DNA from: M3007 sp965249785
Lineage (GTDB): Bacteria > Bacteroidota > Bacteroidia > Chitinophagales > Saprospiraceae
NCBI GenBank assembly: GCA_965249785.1
Contig: CBDFMU010000027.1
Location: 186,001 to 250,000 of the forward strand
Direction of reading: 5' to 3'
Length of the DNA: 64,000 nt
Shown piece after piece: positions 45,988-54,393 of this stretch. Both the position numbers and the translations under genes were made by a program. The first letter of the stretch is position 1, and each line of letters opens with the position of its first letter. The notes under the pieces are model-generated. The model was not told where the DNA came from. It worked only from the letters and a program-made list of their open reading frames with translations, and searched no databases.

Positions 45988-46104
45988 GAGAAAGTTTGAT
46001 TCAGCAGTGAAGTAGTGCGAAAAATTGTTCTATTTGCCGTCTGGCAGTCAAAATAGCCTTTTTAATACCCTGTAAACTGAGCTTCTTTGAATATTTGAAG
46101 AAAT

Positions 46105-47703
46105 TTACTTGCTCCGCAAAAAGCTAATCAGGGCCAGTCGGATGTCATTACGCAGGTCCGTTTTGCTGCGGGCATCGGGGCGGGTGATGACGGGCATATC
46201 GGGAGGTGGTTCTATAAAACCGTTCGATTTGGTGATTACTTGCAGAAAACCCATGTTTTGTTCGTTGCCAGTGAGCAAAAAGTCGGGCAGCGTAACGTGG
46301 TAAATGCGGGTATCGTCCAGGGGCTGATCGCCGACCGACCAGGCACCCGTCGCCTCGTCGTGGCCAATATTGGCCCATTGCAGGAAGCCGCCATTGCCTT
46401 TATTTTTCCAGCCCACGTCGAGGGTGCGACGCAAAAAGCTGCCTTTCATGTCCACTTCGGCCAGTCCACCGCCGAAGGGAAGCAATCGCACAATGTCGAG
46501 TTCGGTCAGTGCGCCGGTCAATATATCGTCTACCCGCACCGAACCGCTGTTCAAAATAGCACAATCGGGTTTGTTTTTGGAACAGGCCAGCATGGCTTGC
46601 GCAATCATTTGGCCGGATTTGGCGGGCTGAAAACGTAACAGGCTTTCGCGGCAGTCGAGTGGTTCATTGAGTTTGGTGACGAGAGCCGCCGCATCGAAAC
46701 CTGCCGATACCAGGGCTTCGTTTTTGATTTTTTCCCACTTGGCCACCACGGTAGCGGTGGCCGGCTCATCGGCGATACTGCCATTCACTTGACGCAGCTC
46801 GGAACGCAGGCTGACGGTTTTCTTGCGCGTGTTGTAGGTCAGTGTGTGCACATATACCGTCTTGGCATTGGCATCAGCCTTGGCGATGGTGGTTTTCCCG
46901 ATTTTGTGGATTTGGTTTTCGTGGTCGTGGCCGCCCATAATGAGCGGTATATTGGGGAGCAAAGCGGCTATTTTCTCGTCTTCTTCCTGACCAAGGTGGG
47001 TGAGTGCTACGACTACATCGCTTTTGGGCTGGAGTTCGGCGTAGTTTTTTTGTGCCGCCTGCACCCAGTCGGAATACTCCGCATAAGGCTTGCGCCCGGT
47101 ATTGATCAATACACCGAATATGCCAATACGTATTTTGGTGCCGTCGGCATCGGTGAGGGTAATCACTTGATTATCCAGAAAAGGCTCCTGTTTGCCAGCG
47201 CGATTTTTGAAAAATGGCTGGGTGCCAGTTCCATTTTTCAAGCGCACGTTCGCGCCCATCCAGGTGAACTTGGATTCATCTATCCGATTTTGCAGATCAA
47301 ACAGGTCGTCGTAATCGAACTCATGGTTGCCCATCACCACCCAATCCAGCCCGAGGGTGTTCAGTACGTCTATCATTTGCTTACCCCGGATGCGTTTGCC
47401 GTCGTTTTTGAGCGTCCCGATCACCGAGGGACTGATGAAGTCGCCAGCGAGTACGGTGATGGTGTTCGGATTTTTGGCCAGCAGTTCTTTGCGAATAGTG
47501 GCGACCCGCGCCAGGCCGCCCGTGTTTTCTCCGGGGCTGGGTGATATTTCATACACGTCATTCATTTGCAGGAAGGTTACTTCGATGCGGCCATCGTCTC
47601 TGCCGCTGGTGCCGGTTTTATGGAAAAGCTGACAGGCAGAAAAGAGCAGTGCCAGCAGCAGGAAGGGAGCAAGTTTAATGATTTTTGACATAGTTGTTTT
47701 CAT
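46105..47703 (-). CDS. Lipoprotein bifunctional metallophosphatase/5'-nucleotidase
   Basis: A 532-residue lipoprotein (PFLLLALLFSACQLFHK, lipobox Cys about residue 24) of the UshA/5'-nucleotidase family. The metallophosphatase domain shows LQMNDVYEISP, VLAGDFISPS, WVVMGNHEFDYDDL, VALTHLGQEEDEKIA and LIMGGHDHENQ. The first metal motif is NDVYE instead of ND-x-HG; this fits a known subgroup. The C-terminal specificity domain has AILNSGSVRVDDIL and DIVRLLPFGGGLAEVDMKGS. It hydrolyses nucleotides or similar phosphoesters in the periplasm. Two close ATGs at the 5' end differ by four residues. Confidence 0.92.
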   Translation of the reverse strand: MKTTMSKIIKLAPFLLLALLFSACQLFHKTGTSGRDDGRIEVTFLQMNDVYEISPSPGENTGGLARVATIRKELLAKNPNTITVLAGDFISPSVIGTLKNDGKRIRGKQMIDVLNTLGLDWVVMGNHEFDYDDLFDLQNRIDESKFTWMGANVRLKNGTGTQPFFKNRAGKQEPFLDNQVITLTDADGTKIRIGIFGVLINTGRKPYAEYSDWVQAAQKNYAELQPKSDVVVALTHLGQEEDEKIAALLPNIPLIMGGHDHENQIHKIGKTTIAKADANAKTVYVHTLTYNTRKKTVSLRSELRQVNGSIADEPATATVVAKWEKIKNEALVSAGFDAAALVTKLNEPLDCRESLLRFQPAKSGQMIAQAMLACSKNKPDCAILNSGSVRVDDILTGALTELDIVRLLPFGGGLAEVDMKGSFLRRTLDVGWKNKGNGGFLQWANIGHDEATGAWSVGDQPLDDTRIYHVTLPDFLLTGNEQNMGFLQVITKSNGFIEPPPDMPVITRPDARSKTDLRNDIRLALISFLRSK

Positions 47704-47889
47704 TAAAAAATGATAAAGCGAGGCAAAAGTGGGGATTGGAGGGCGATATTCAGCATGGAAGACGGACAAAAATCATTCGGTAGTTTTCCAACACAAAGTT
47801 TACCTTGTCCCATCAATTCAGTTGGATAACTTCTATGGAATCGTCCATCCTGCGTATTTATCCTTGGGCATTTCCAAAAATTAACCGCC

Positions 47890-48627
47890 ATGAAATATTT
47901 ATTTTTCCTCCTACTCTGCATAGCGGCTTTATTGCCCAATTGTAAGAAAGAGAAGATTATTATCAATGCACCGGAACCGATTGATACTATTGTGCCAATA
48001 GATACGGTGCAGCATATTATTGGTTTTGGAGAAAGTTCAGTTTTGAAAAATGGGGTGCTTTGGGATGTTCCCTATAAGACTTATTACGATTACCTTACTA
48101 AGCAAAGATTCTCGCTTTAAAGGTTGAAACAATACCCTGATGGTCTAAGCATCAGAAGTCATGCCTTTTATTACGGATATTCCGTTGGCGCTAGGGCAAC
48201 ATTCATATTACCATGGCGAACATCACTTCCTGATTTTAATAATGGGATACCAGATGGTGGATATACTATGGCCAACGTACGACGAAGGTATCGGCGACTT
48301 CTTATCCCTGACACTACCCGAACTGACAATTTTATCGAAGTACTGCATTTCGATACCATTGCCAACGAAGTAGAGGGCCGCTTTCAGGTCTTTATGGGTA
48401 AGCGGGCGTGGCCACAGTACTTTGCCGGGGGTGCCCGATTCGGTCTTTCTGACGGAGGGGAAGTTTTATTTGAAATTACAATAATATTGCCAGCAGTTGA
48501 AATTCCTGCTACTAAGGGAGTGACCGTCGTCGCTCCCTTATTTTTTGCAGGCCGCTCTTTCCCGTTGGAAATCGTTAACACATCTCCTAGAAATTTTCAG
48601 GCTAAATCTTTCATAAACAATATCTGA
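47890..48627 (+). pseudogene. Lipoprotein gene with an in-frame stop
   Basis: The first part (47890-48120) has a lipoprotein signal (MKYLFFLLLCIAALLPNCKK) and then EPIDTIVPIDTVQHIIGFGE, SSVLKNGVLWDVPYKTYYDY, ending LTKQRFSL-stop. The same reading frame continues directly after the TAA for 168 codons (KQYPDGLSIRSHAFYYGYSV, DNFIEVLHFDTIANEVEGRF, FGLSDGGEVLFEI). The second half contains the end of the common Bacteroidota lipoprotein pattern EV-G-F-V..K...P..L..SDG.F. Read through, it is about 246 codons. It is either a nonsense pseudogene or a base error at 48118-48120. Function unknown. Confidence 0.6.
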
Positions 48628-48695
48628 ACGCTACTTTCGCCCTCGAAAAATCCCCAACCGCTAATCGTTTTTTTCACCTTATACTTAACCAAACT

Positions 48696-49106
48696 ATGGC
48701 TAGCAAACTCATTGACATCGAAGGCATTGGCAAGACCCACGCCGCTACCTTGCACGACAAACTGGGCATCAAAACCGTCGAAGAATTACTCGAACTCGGG
48801 GCCAGCAAAAAAGGCCGTCGGGATGCAGCAGCCAAATCCGGCATTGATGAAGATAAAATACTGCGCTGGGTCAATATGGCCGACCTGTTCCGTATCAAAG
48901 GTGTGGGCGAAGAATTCTCCGATCTGCTGGAAGCGGCGGGCGTAGATACCATCAAGGAACTGCGCAACCGCGTACCCGCCAACCTGCACGCCAAAGTGAC
49001 CGAACTGAATGAGGCCAAAAACCTGGTTCGTCGCGTACCGGGTCTCGCCGAGATCGAGGGTTGGGTGGCGCAGGCCAAGGATATGGAGCCGATGGTGACG
49101 TACTAA
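48696..49106 (+). CDS. DUF4332 domain protein (helix-hairpin-helix)
   Basis: A 136-residue protein made of two helix-hairpin-helix-like halves. The first starts LIDIEGIGKTHAATLHDKLG, and the second ADLFRIKGVGEEFSDLLEAA followed by GVDTIKELRNRVPANLHAKV. The repeated I-x-G-I/V-G-x-x-x-x-x-L pattern is the HhH turn. DUF4332 proteins are common and probably bind DNA or serve as protein interaction modules; no enzymatic residues are seen. It is a single gene followed by a hairpin terminator. Confidence 0.9.
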   Translation: MASKLIDIEGIGKTHAATLHDKLGIKTVEELLELGASKKGRRDAAAKSGIDEDKILRWVNMADLFRIKGVGEEFSDLLEAAGVDTIKELRNRVPANLHAKVTELNEAKNLVRRVPGLAEIEGWVAQAKDMEPMVTY

Positions 49107-49111
49107 GAGGC

Positions 49112-49176
49112 AGGGAGTAAATAAGCAAAGGGGCAAATGAGCAAGTGGTTACTTGTTCTTTTGCCCCTTTGGTTTT
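49112..49176 (+). terminator. Hairpin terminator of the DUF4332 gene (GGCAA / TTGCC words)
   Basis: AAGCAAAGGGGCAAATGAGCAAGT (core AAAGGGGCAA) at 49124-49146 faces ACTTGTTCTTTTGCCCCTTT at 49151-49170, followed by GGTTTTGTTG. Same word repeats as before murI. Confidence 0.65.
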
Positions 49177-49237
49177 GTTGGCGCGAGTTAGACCTTACAC
49201 AAACGGGATACATTATTAATTTTAAAGTATTGCTTCA

Positions 49238-49622
49238 ATGATATATAATACTCGAATAAGAAATAATAGTTATTTAATAATTATTACTGTCGTGTTTTTA
49301 ATAGTATCATGGCTTGTGCTCAGAAAATCGCCTGTTGATATAATTTTTATGTCTTCGTTTAATAATATGCGAAGTGAAGTTTTTATAGACGATAAAATAG
49401 TACTTGATACTATTCTTAATTCAGATGCTTCAACGGGTTTAGCAATGAGTAAATGTATGTATGCTTCCATTTGCGAGAAAATAGTGGTAAAAATTGATAC
49501 CTTCCATTTTGAGTATAGCTCCAAGTGTATTTGGGTCAAGTTATACAGTATACTATAGGCCAGACTCCGCTAATATTAAAATCAGAAGATTGGGGAAAAA
49601 TGAGATATTACTACTCGAATAA
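49238..49622 (+). pseudogene. AT-rich gene for a small membrane-anchored protein, probable frameshift near the end
   Basis: The first frame (49238-49558) starts with a transmembrane helix (about 12-29, LIIITVVFLIVSWLVLRKS) then VFIDDKIVLDTILNSDASTG, AMSKCMYASICEKIVVKIDT and ends abruptly KLYSIL. The +1 frame continues sensibly to 49622 as SYTVYYRPDSANIKIRRLGK and NEILLLE, so a one-base insertion near 49520-49540 probably split the gene. Composition is much more AT-rich than the neighbours, which suggests recent acquisition. Function unknown; small anchored proteins of this type are common in Bacteroidota. Confidence 0.5.
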
Positions 49623-49728
49623 ATATAATTTTTGCTTTCGCCTTTTCCCTACCTAGCTGCAACCTTTACTACAGTAGCCCGTCTTTTGCTTGAAAACAAC
49701 TTATTCTTCACTTCAAGCAATTCCGACT

Positions 49729-50367
49729 ATGCGTTTTTCCCGGCTTTATTTGCCCCTGTTCGCCCTGTTTCTGCTGCAAGCCAGTTTGACAGCCCAAACC
49801 GCTACCACCACCCGCAGCCTGAGCGGTTTTGAAAAAGTATCCGTTTCCGGTGGCTATGATGCCGTAATTTTGAAAGAAGGTGATAAAGAAAGCGTCACGC
49901 TCGAAACCTCCGGCATTGATGTAGATAAAATCATCACCGAAGTAAAAGGCCAGACCCTCGAAATCGGTATGAAAAGAGGAAATTACCGCAACTTCCACGC
50001 CCGCATCACCATCACTTATCGCAGCATCAAGGAAATCAACAACAGCGGCTCCACCGATATAGAGATCGCTTCTACGGTGCACGGCGATGCTTTTGCGATT
50101 CATAGCAGCGGTTCCGGTGACTTCAAAGGCTCCTTTGACGTACAAAAACTCGAAGCCCATATCTCCGGCAGCAGCGACATGAAATTTATGGGACGTGCTG
50201 ATAGCCAAAACTATGCGATCAGCGGCTCCGGCGAAATCCACGCCAATGATTTGAAAGGCAAGGAAGCGGACGTTGCGGTGTCTGGCTCTGGCGAAATTCA
50301 CTTGCATGTGGACGGGCCGGTGCATCAGGCGGTGTCTGGGTCGGGTGAAGTGACAAATAATCCGTAA
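49729..50367 (+). CDS. DUF2807 (head-GIN) domain protein
   Basis: A 212-residue exported protein with signal peptide (RLYLPLFALFLLQASLTAQ) and then the DUF2807 fold: RSLSGFEKVSVSGGYDAVIL, ARITITYRSIKEINNSGSTD, and the beta-helix rungs IHSSGSGDFKGS, AHISGSSDMKFM, YAISGSGEIHAN, VAVSGSGEIHLH, QAVSGSGEVTNN. These end directly at the stop, as usual in short family members. Surface or periplasmic location, unknown ligand. I start at ATG 49729 because the signal peptide begins there. A different family member lies at 31801-32529. Confidence 0.9.
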   Translation: MRFSRLYLPLFALFLLQASLTAQTATTTRSLSGFEKVSVSGGYDAVILKEGDKESVTLETSGIDVDKIITEVKGQTLEIGMKRGNYRNFHARITITYRSIKEINNSGSTDIEIASTVHGDAFAIHSSGSGDFKGSFDVQKLEAHISGSSDMKFMGRADSQNYAISGSGEIHANDLKGKEADVAVSGSGEIHLHVDGPVHQAVSGSGEVTNNP

Positions 50368-50370
50368 TTG

Positions 50371-50476
50371 GCTAGTGGTTACTGGTTATTAGTTATTGGT
50401 ATATTGGTCAATTAGTGATTGCTAACAACTTACTAAACCACTAACCAATAACTATTCCACCAATAACCACTCAACC
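50371..50476. repeat. Inverted GGTTATTGGT / ACCAATAACC word repeats
   Basis: Left arm: AGTGGTTACTGGTTATTAGT, TATTGGTATATTGGTCAATTAGTG. Right arm: AAACCACTAACCAATAACTA, CCACCAATAACCACT. Long imperfect stem after the DUF2807 gene. The right-arm words recur at 54362-54390, in front of galK. Confidence 0.7.
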
Positions 50477-50558
50477 AACCCAACCAAGAAGCGTTTATGT
50501 AGTCCATTTCAGGGGCGGTGCCGGCGGGCATTGCCCCTTTTTTCTACCTTTGGCATAT

Positions 50559-50615
50559 GTACTGGCAGGGTTAGCCGCCGTTTACAGTAAAACAGGCGGC
50601 TGAACCCGCCGGTAC
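50559..50615 (+). repeat. Inverted repeat in the mnmH leader
   Basis: GTACTGGCAGGGTTAGCCGCC (50559-50579) and GGCGGCTGAACCCGCCGGTAC (50595-50615) form a near-perfect 21-base stem, ending seven bases before the mnmH ATG and overlapping any ribosome-binding region. A TACCTTTG box at 50545-50552 sits just upstream. Confidence 0.75.
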
Positions 50616-50622
50616 AGTATTA

Positions 50623-51645
50623 ATGGAACATTCGCTCACCGCTCCCAATCTGTTGGCTACCTGTGCCACCCGCCCGCTGCTCGACGTGCGTTCGCCCGGC
50701 GAGTATGAGCAGGGCCACGTGCCTGGCGCGATCAGTTTTCCGCTTTTCAGCGATGCCGAACGCGCCATTGTCGGGACTATTTATAAGCAGCAAAGTCGCG
50801 AACTGGCCCTGGAAATGGGTCTCGAATTGGTCGGCCCCAAGCTGGCGGGCTTCGTGCGCAGGGCGCGGGCACTCGCTCCGCAGGGCCAGGTAGCAGTGCA
50901 TTGCTGGCGGGGCGGCCAACGCAGCGGGAGCATGGCCTGGCTATTGCGCCAGGGCGGCCTGGATGTACTGACCCTTAGTGGCGGCTACAAAGCCTACCGG
51001 ACCTGGGTGTTGACGGAATTAGCGGAGCAACAATATCCGCTGCTCGTGCTTGGTGGAAGTACGGGTACGGGCAAGACTAAAATATTGCACGCCTTGCGGC
51101 AACTGGGCGAGCAAGTGATTGATTTAGAAGGATTAGCGCACCATAAAGGTTCGGCGTTCGGGTCTATTGGTGAACTACCGCAGCCTACGGTGGAGCAGTT
51201 TGAAAACGACCTGCACACCGCTCTCCATAGCCTGGATGCCACTCGCCGCATTTGGATTGAAAACGAAAGCCATAGTATTGGCCGCATTTATATTCCCAAT
51301 GCCTTCTGGCGGCAAATGATGGTCGCCCCTTTATTGAATTTACAAATTCCGCATACGTCGCGTTTGCAGAATTTATTGGATGACTATGTGGGCACCGACA
51401 AGACCGAACTGGAAACGGCTTTTGGAAAACTACATCGCAAACTTGGTGGGCAACATCTCAAAGCAGCATTGGAAGCATTGCAACGCGACGATTTTGCGGC
51501 GGCGGCTGAAATCGCGCTACGTTACTATGACAAAACCTACCAGCACGGTATAGAAACCAGTAAGTCCACCAGACTGCATCCGTTGGAATTCGATCACGGC
51601 GACCCGCTGGCTATTGCGCAGCAGTTGATTGAATTAAATATGTGA
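50623..51645 (+). CDS. mnmH: tRNA 2-selenouridine synthase (geranyl/selenouridine)
   Basis: A 340-residue protein with a rhodanese domain (about 1-120) whose catalytic Cys is in VAVHCWRGGQRSGSMAWLL, and a P-loop domain (LVLGGSTGTGKTKILHALRQ, about 140-160; DLEGLAHHKGSAFGSIGELP). MnmH exchanges sulfur for selenium in the wobble uridine of Lys, Glu and Gln tRNAs through a geranyl intermediate, using selenophosphate from SelD. Both halves are complete and of normal length. SelD is not in the window. The start ATG 50623 immediately follows a strong leader hairpin. Confidence 0.93.
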   Translation: MEHSLTAPNLLATCATRPLLDVRSPGEYEQGHVPGAISFPLFSDAERAIVGTIYKQQSRELALEMGLELVGPKLAGFVRRARALAPQGQVAVHCWRGGQRSGSMAWLLRQGGLDVLTLSGGYKAYRTWVLTELAEQQYPLLVLGGSTGTGKTKILHALRQLGEQVIDLEGLAHHKGSAFGSIGELPQPTVEQFENDLHTALHSLDATRRIWIENESHSIGRIYIPNAFWRQMMVAPLLNLQIPHTSRLQNLLDDYVGTDKTELETAFGKLHRKLGGQHLKAALEALQRDDFAAAAEIALRYYDKTYQHGIETSKSTRLHPLEFDHGDPLAIAQQLIELNM

Positions 51646-51728
51646 CAAAATCGGCAAGCAAAGCCAAATGTTGTTAAGCTTTTCTTGCGTCGAAGGGGGT
51701 TCGACGATACAGGGGTCGGAAAAAGAAC

Positions 51729-51764
51729 AAAAAAAACGCTGACCGGATGTCCGATCAGCGTTTC
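51729..51764 (-). terminator. Intrinsic terminator of the small membrane protein gene
   Basis: AAACGCTGA (51734-51742) / TCAGCGTTT (51755-51763) with inner CCGGA/TCCG pairing; minus strand then has a run of eight T. 35 bases past the 51798 stop. It marks a leftward transcript from the 51.8-52.0 kb region. Confidence 0.85.
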
Positions 51765-51797
51765 CACGAGGAGGTAGAAATGAAATGCGTTTTTTCG

Positions 51798-51977
51798 TCA
51801 AAAAGATTTAGTGACAAAACGAATTGCGTGCACGAAACCCATGATAATCGCCGTCAGCAAAGCTGCCGGAATACTCACTAACAATACCAGGCCACAAATC
51901 GGCAATCGGGTTGGTAAAGGGGGATTCATGTCCCGCGCGTGGAAGCGGGAAGGGGGATTTGAAATAATCTGCTGCAT
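51798..51977 (-). CDS. Small single-helix membrane protein (59 residues)
   Basis: From ATG 51977 to TGA 51798-51800. The N-terminal third is polar and repeat-derived (QQIISNPPSRFHARDMNPP), and then comes one strong hydrophobic helix, PICGLVLLVSIPAALLTAII, followed by MGFVHAIRFVTKSF with basic end. Its own intrinsic terminator follows the stop, which supports real expression. The DNA for the Pro-rich part contains the unit AATCCCCCTT twice, flanking CGCGCGGG, like a dispersed repeat. Function unknown; many short Bacteroidota membrane proteins have a similar size. Confidence 0.6.
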   Translation of the reverse strand: MQQIISNPPSRFHARDMNPPLPTRLPICGLVLLVSIPAALLTAIIMGFVHAIRFVTKSF

Positions 51978-52199
51978 GAAGTAAGATTTAAGAAGACGAG
52001 GATTAGAAAGGAAGCACGATGCAAAATATCCTTTCTCTTTACGCTTTTGTTAAAATTTTATTTTATTAACATAATGAATTTTTCAAATGTCAACTTTGAG
52101 AGGCAGGAATAATGGCTACCGGCAGACTGAATTTCCTTAAAACTCTTTGATTATAAATCATTTAGACAGAAATAATTTCCCTCACCTTTTCTTTACAGC

Positions 52200-53009
52200 A
52201 TGCAGCTTTCTGAAATCTGGATTTATCCCATCAAATCGCTCGGCGGCATCCCGCTACAGGAGGCGATAGTGCAGCGGCGGGGTCTGCAGTACGACCGTCG
52301 CTGGATGCTGGTGGACGATACTGGCGAATTTCTCACCCAGCGTGAGTTGCCCAATATGGCGCTGCTGGCCACGGCGGTAGATAATCCCTGGCTGACGGTG
52401 TATGCGAAGCACGACCCTACGCAGCGCGTACAAATTCCGTTGGATATGCCAGCCGAAGAGCTGCAAAAAGTAATGGTGCAGGTATGGAGCAATCGGTGTG
52501 CGGCGCGGCTGTTGCCGAAGGAGATCAATGAGTGGTTTTCAGATATGCTGGGCAAACATTTGCGCTTGGTGCGGATGCCCGATACGACCCGGCGGGCTGC
52601 CGATGGTCGCTACGCGCCGAAGGGCCAATACGTCAGTTTTGCGGATGGTTTTCCTTTTTTGATTATTGGTCAGGAAGCCTTGAACGATTTGAATGCGCGG
52701 CTAGCGGAGCCGCTGCCGATGAACCGTTTTCGCCCCAATCTGGTCTTTACTGGTGGCACACCCTTTATAGAAGATACGTGGGCGGATTTCCAGATTGGTG
52801 AGGTGCCATTTAGAGGCGTGAAACGCTGCGCACGCTGCGTGATCACGACTATTGATCAGGAGACGGCTCTCCGTGCCCACGAACCGCTCAAAACTTTGGC
52901 TACCTTTCGGCGTGCTGGCAACAAAATTTATTTTGGGCAAAACGTCGTCTGGATGGGAGAAACAGAAAATACGATGATTCGTATTCAAGATGCTGTACGT
53001 GTAATGTAA
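52200..53009 (+). CDS. MOSC domain protein with N-terminal beta-barrel domain
   Basis: A 269-residue protein: MOSC N-terminal beta-barrel (QLSEIWIYPIKSLGGIPLQE, RRGLQYDRRWMLVDDTGEFL) and MOSC domain (FADGFPFLIIGQEALNDLNA, PMNRFRPNLVFTGGTPFIED, FRGVKRCARCVITTIDQETA). The conserved Cys in RCARCVITT is the one proposed to hold sulfur or the molybdenum cofactor in mARC-like proteins and MOSC transferases. Substrate unknown; it may reduce N-hydroxylated compounds with a partner. It has no partner gene adjacent. There are about 220 bases of leader upstream. Confidence 0.9.
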   Translation: MQLSEIWIYPIKSLGGIPLQEAIVQRRGLQYDRRWMLVDDTGEFLTQRELPNMALLATAVDNPWLTVYAKHDPTQRVQIPLDMPAEELQKVMVQVWSNRCAARLLPKEINEWFSDMLGKHLRLVRMPDTTRRAADGRYAPKGQYVSFADGFPFLIIGQEALNDLNARLAEPLPMNRFRPNLVFTGGTPFIEDTWADFQIGEVPFRGVKRCARCVITTIDQETALRAHEPLKTLATFRRAGNKIYFGQNVVWMGETENTMIRIQDAVRVM

Positions 53010-53399
53010 ATTGTTTGGAGTATGTGAAGATTTGAGTATTCGATCAAATACGTGATTATCAAGTGTTTGATCAAATCTTCCAATACTCGCGTCCGTAAGT
53101 TTTGACTTCCACCCTTTCCCCCAGTTTCACTGGCGGCTATTCATATTCGACCCCTTTGGGGTCATATTGTGTTGATTAGCAATGATAACCTTTAAGTAAC
53201 CGCAGCATATCAAAAGTCTAACAACTTGTGTATATGCCATAGGTTTTATAAACTTTACATATCTAAATTAATAACAATCAATATTTTGCATTATGGAACC
53301 CCGCGATTCGTACTACTCTGTACTTCGGCTCCGTTAGTTTAGCTTAATATTAAGATAAAGTATAGTCAACGCAGAGTGGTTTTGAACAAAGATGAAATA
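53010..53399. repeat. Gap with inverted GATCAAAT word repeats and IS flank
   Basis: 53017-53088 holds GGAGTATGTGAAGATTTGAG, TATTCGATCAAATACG and, inverted, GTTTGATCAAATCTTCC, ATACTCGCG. At about 53303-53325 CGATTCGTACTACT resembles the right end of MITE-like copy A, perhaps a remnant. No gene was recognised in this 390-base stretch. Confidence 0.5.
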
Positions 53400-54278
53400 G
53401 ACTTCTTGCGAAAGTTATTAAATTTGCGGCATGAGCAAATATGATCAGATTAAAACCTTGAATGCCAATGAGTTTCGTCGTTTGACAGGGGTTCGCAAGG
53501 AGACCTTTGCCACGATGCTGACAGTTTATGAATCGGCCTTGGCTCAAAGTAAAAAGATAAAAGGGCGGCCTTCGGTGCTGTGTACTGCCGATCAATTGTT
53601 GATGATGCTGGAATACAACCGCGAATACCGGACCTATTTTCATATTGCTAACAGTTATGGTTTAAGTGAGTCCAATGCCTACCGATGTATTAAACGGGCC
53701 GAAGAGTTGCTGATTCGTTCAGGTGAATTTAGTCTTCCAGGGCGTAAAGCCTTGCAAGCCAGCGATATGCAGTTTGAAATGGTGATTGTAGATGCCACGG
53801 AAACAAAAATTGAGCGGCCAAAAAAAAACAGCGCTCTTTCTATTCTTCCAAAAAGAAGCACCACCACCTCAAAACACAAGTAATTATTGATCAAAAGAAT
53901 GGTCAAATTATCTGCACCGCTTTTGGTAAAGGTCACTGGCACGACTTTAAATTGTTCAAAAAAAGCAAGATTCGTTTGTCTCCCTCTGTTTTGCTTTTAG
54001 GAGATTCGGGCTATCAGGGCATTCAAAAACTCTTGAAAAACAGCGTTATACCGATAAAATCGACCAAACTTAATCCACTGACTACCTCAGAAAAACAGGA
54101 AAATAAAGAATTATCTGCGGTAAGAATCAAAGTCGAAAATGCATTGGCTTTTATCAAAAGGTTCAAGATTTTTTCCACTCAATACCGAAATAGAAGACGC
54201 CGATTCGGACTACGATTCAACCTGTTTGCAGCCATTTGTAACCTGGAAATCAACCTTTTATGAGTTTCGCAAGAACTC
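53400..54278 (+). mobile_element. IS5-family insertion sequence (about 879 bp)
   Basis: The ends are GACTTCTTGCGAAAGTTATT (left, 53400) and the complement of GAGTTCTTGCGAAACTCATA (right, 54278), 13 of 15 matching in the outer part. TA dinucleotides flank both ends as a possible target duplication. The transposase frame begins 31 bases inside. TIR starting GA(C/G)TTCTTGCG and TA duplication fit the IS427-like group of IS5. No second copy is in the window. Confidence 0.8.
53431..54263 (+). CDS. IS5-family transposase made by -1 frameshift
   Basis: The first frame (53431-53883) codes for the helix-turn-helix region (RLTGVRKETFATMLTVYESA, YFHIANSYGLSESNAYRCIK) and the first catalytic Asp in FEMVIVDATETKIERPKK. 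The second frame, up to 54263, gives QVIIDQKNGQIICTAFGKGH, LLLGDSGYQGIQKLLKN (second Asp), ENKELSAVRIKVENALAFIK (Glu) and RFGLRFNLFAAICNLE. The overlap contains CCA-AAA-AAA-AAC at 53818-53829, so A-AAA-AAC slippage to -1 joins them to about 277 residues, and the total of 833 bases fits. DDE_Tnp_4 type. This is likely programmed rather than a lesion. Confidence 0.88.
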
Positions 54279-54393
54279 TAATATAACGTACTAAGGATCA
54301 AAAACTAAACCTCTTTAAACATTCTAAACCACTCTAAACTGACTATATTGATCATCAACCTAATAACCAATAACTAATAACCACCAACTACTT

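Noticed and set aside
53820..53828. Transposase considered as a pseudogene because of the frame change
   Set aside because: The A-AAA-AAC heptamer and intact element ends fit programmed frameshifting better.
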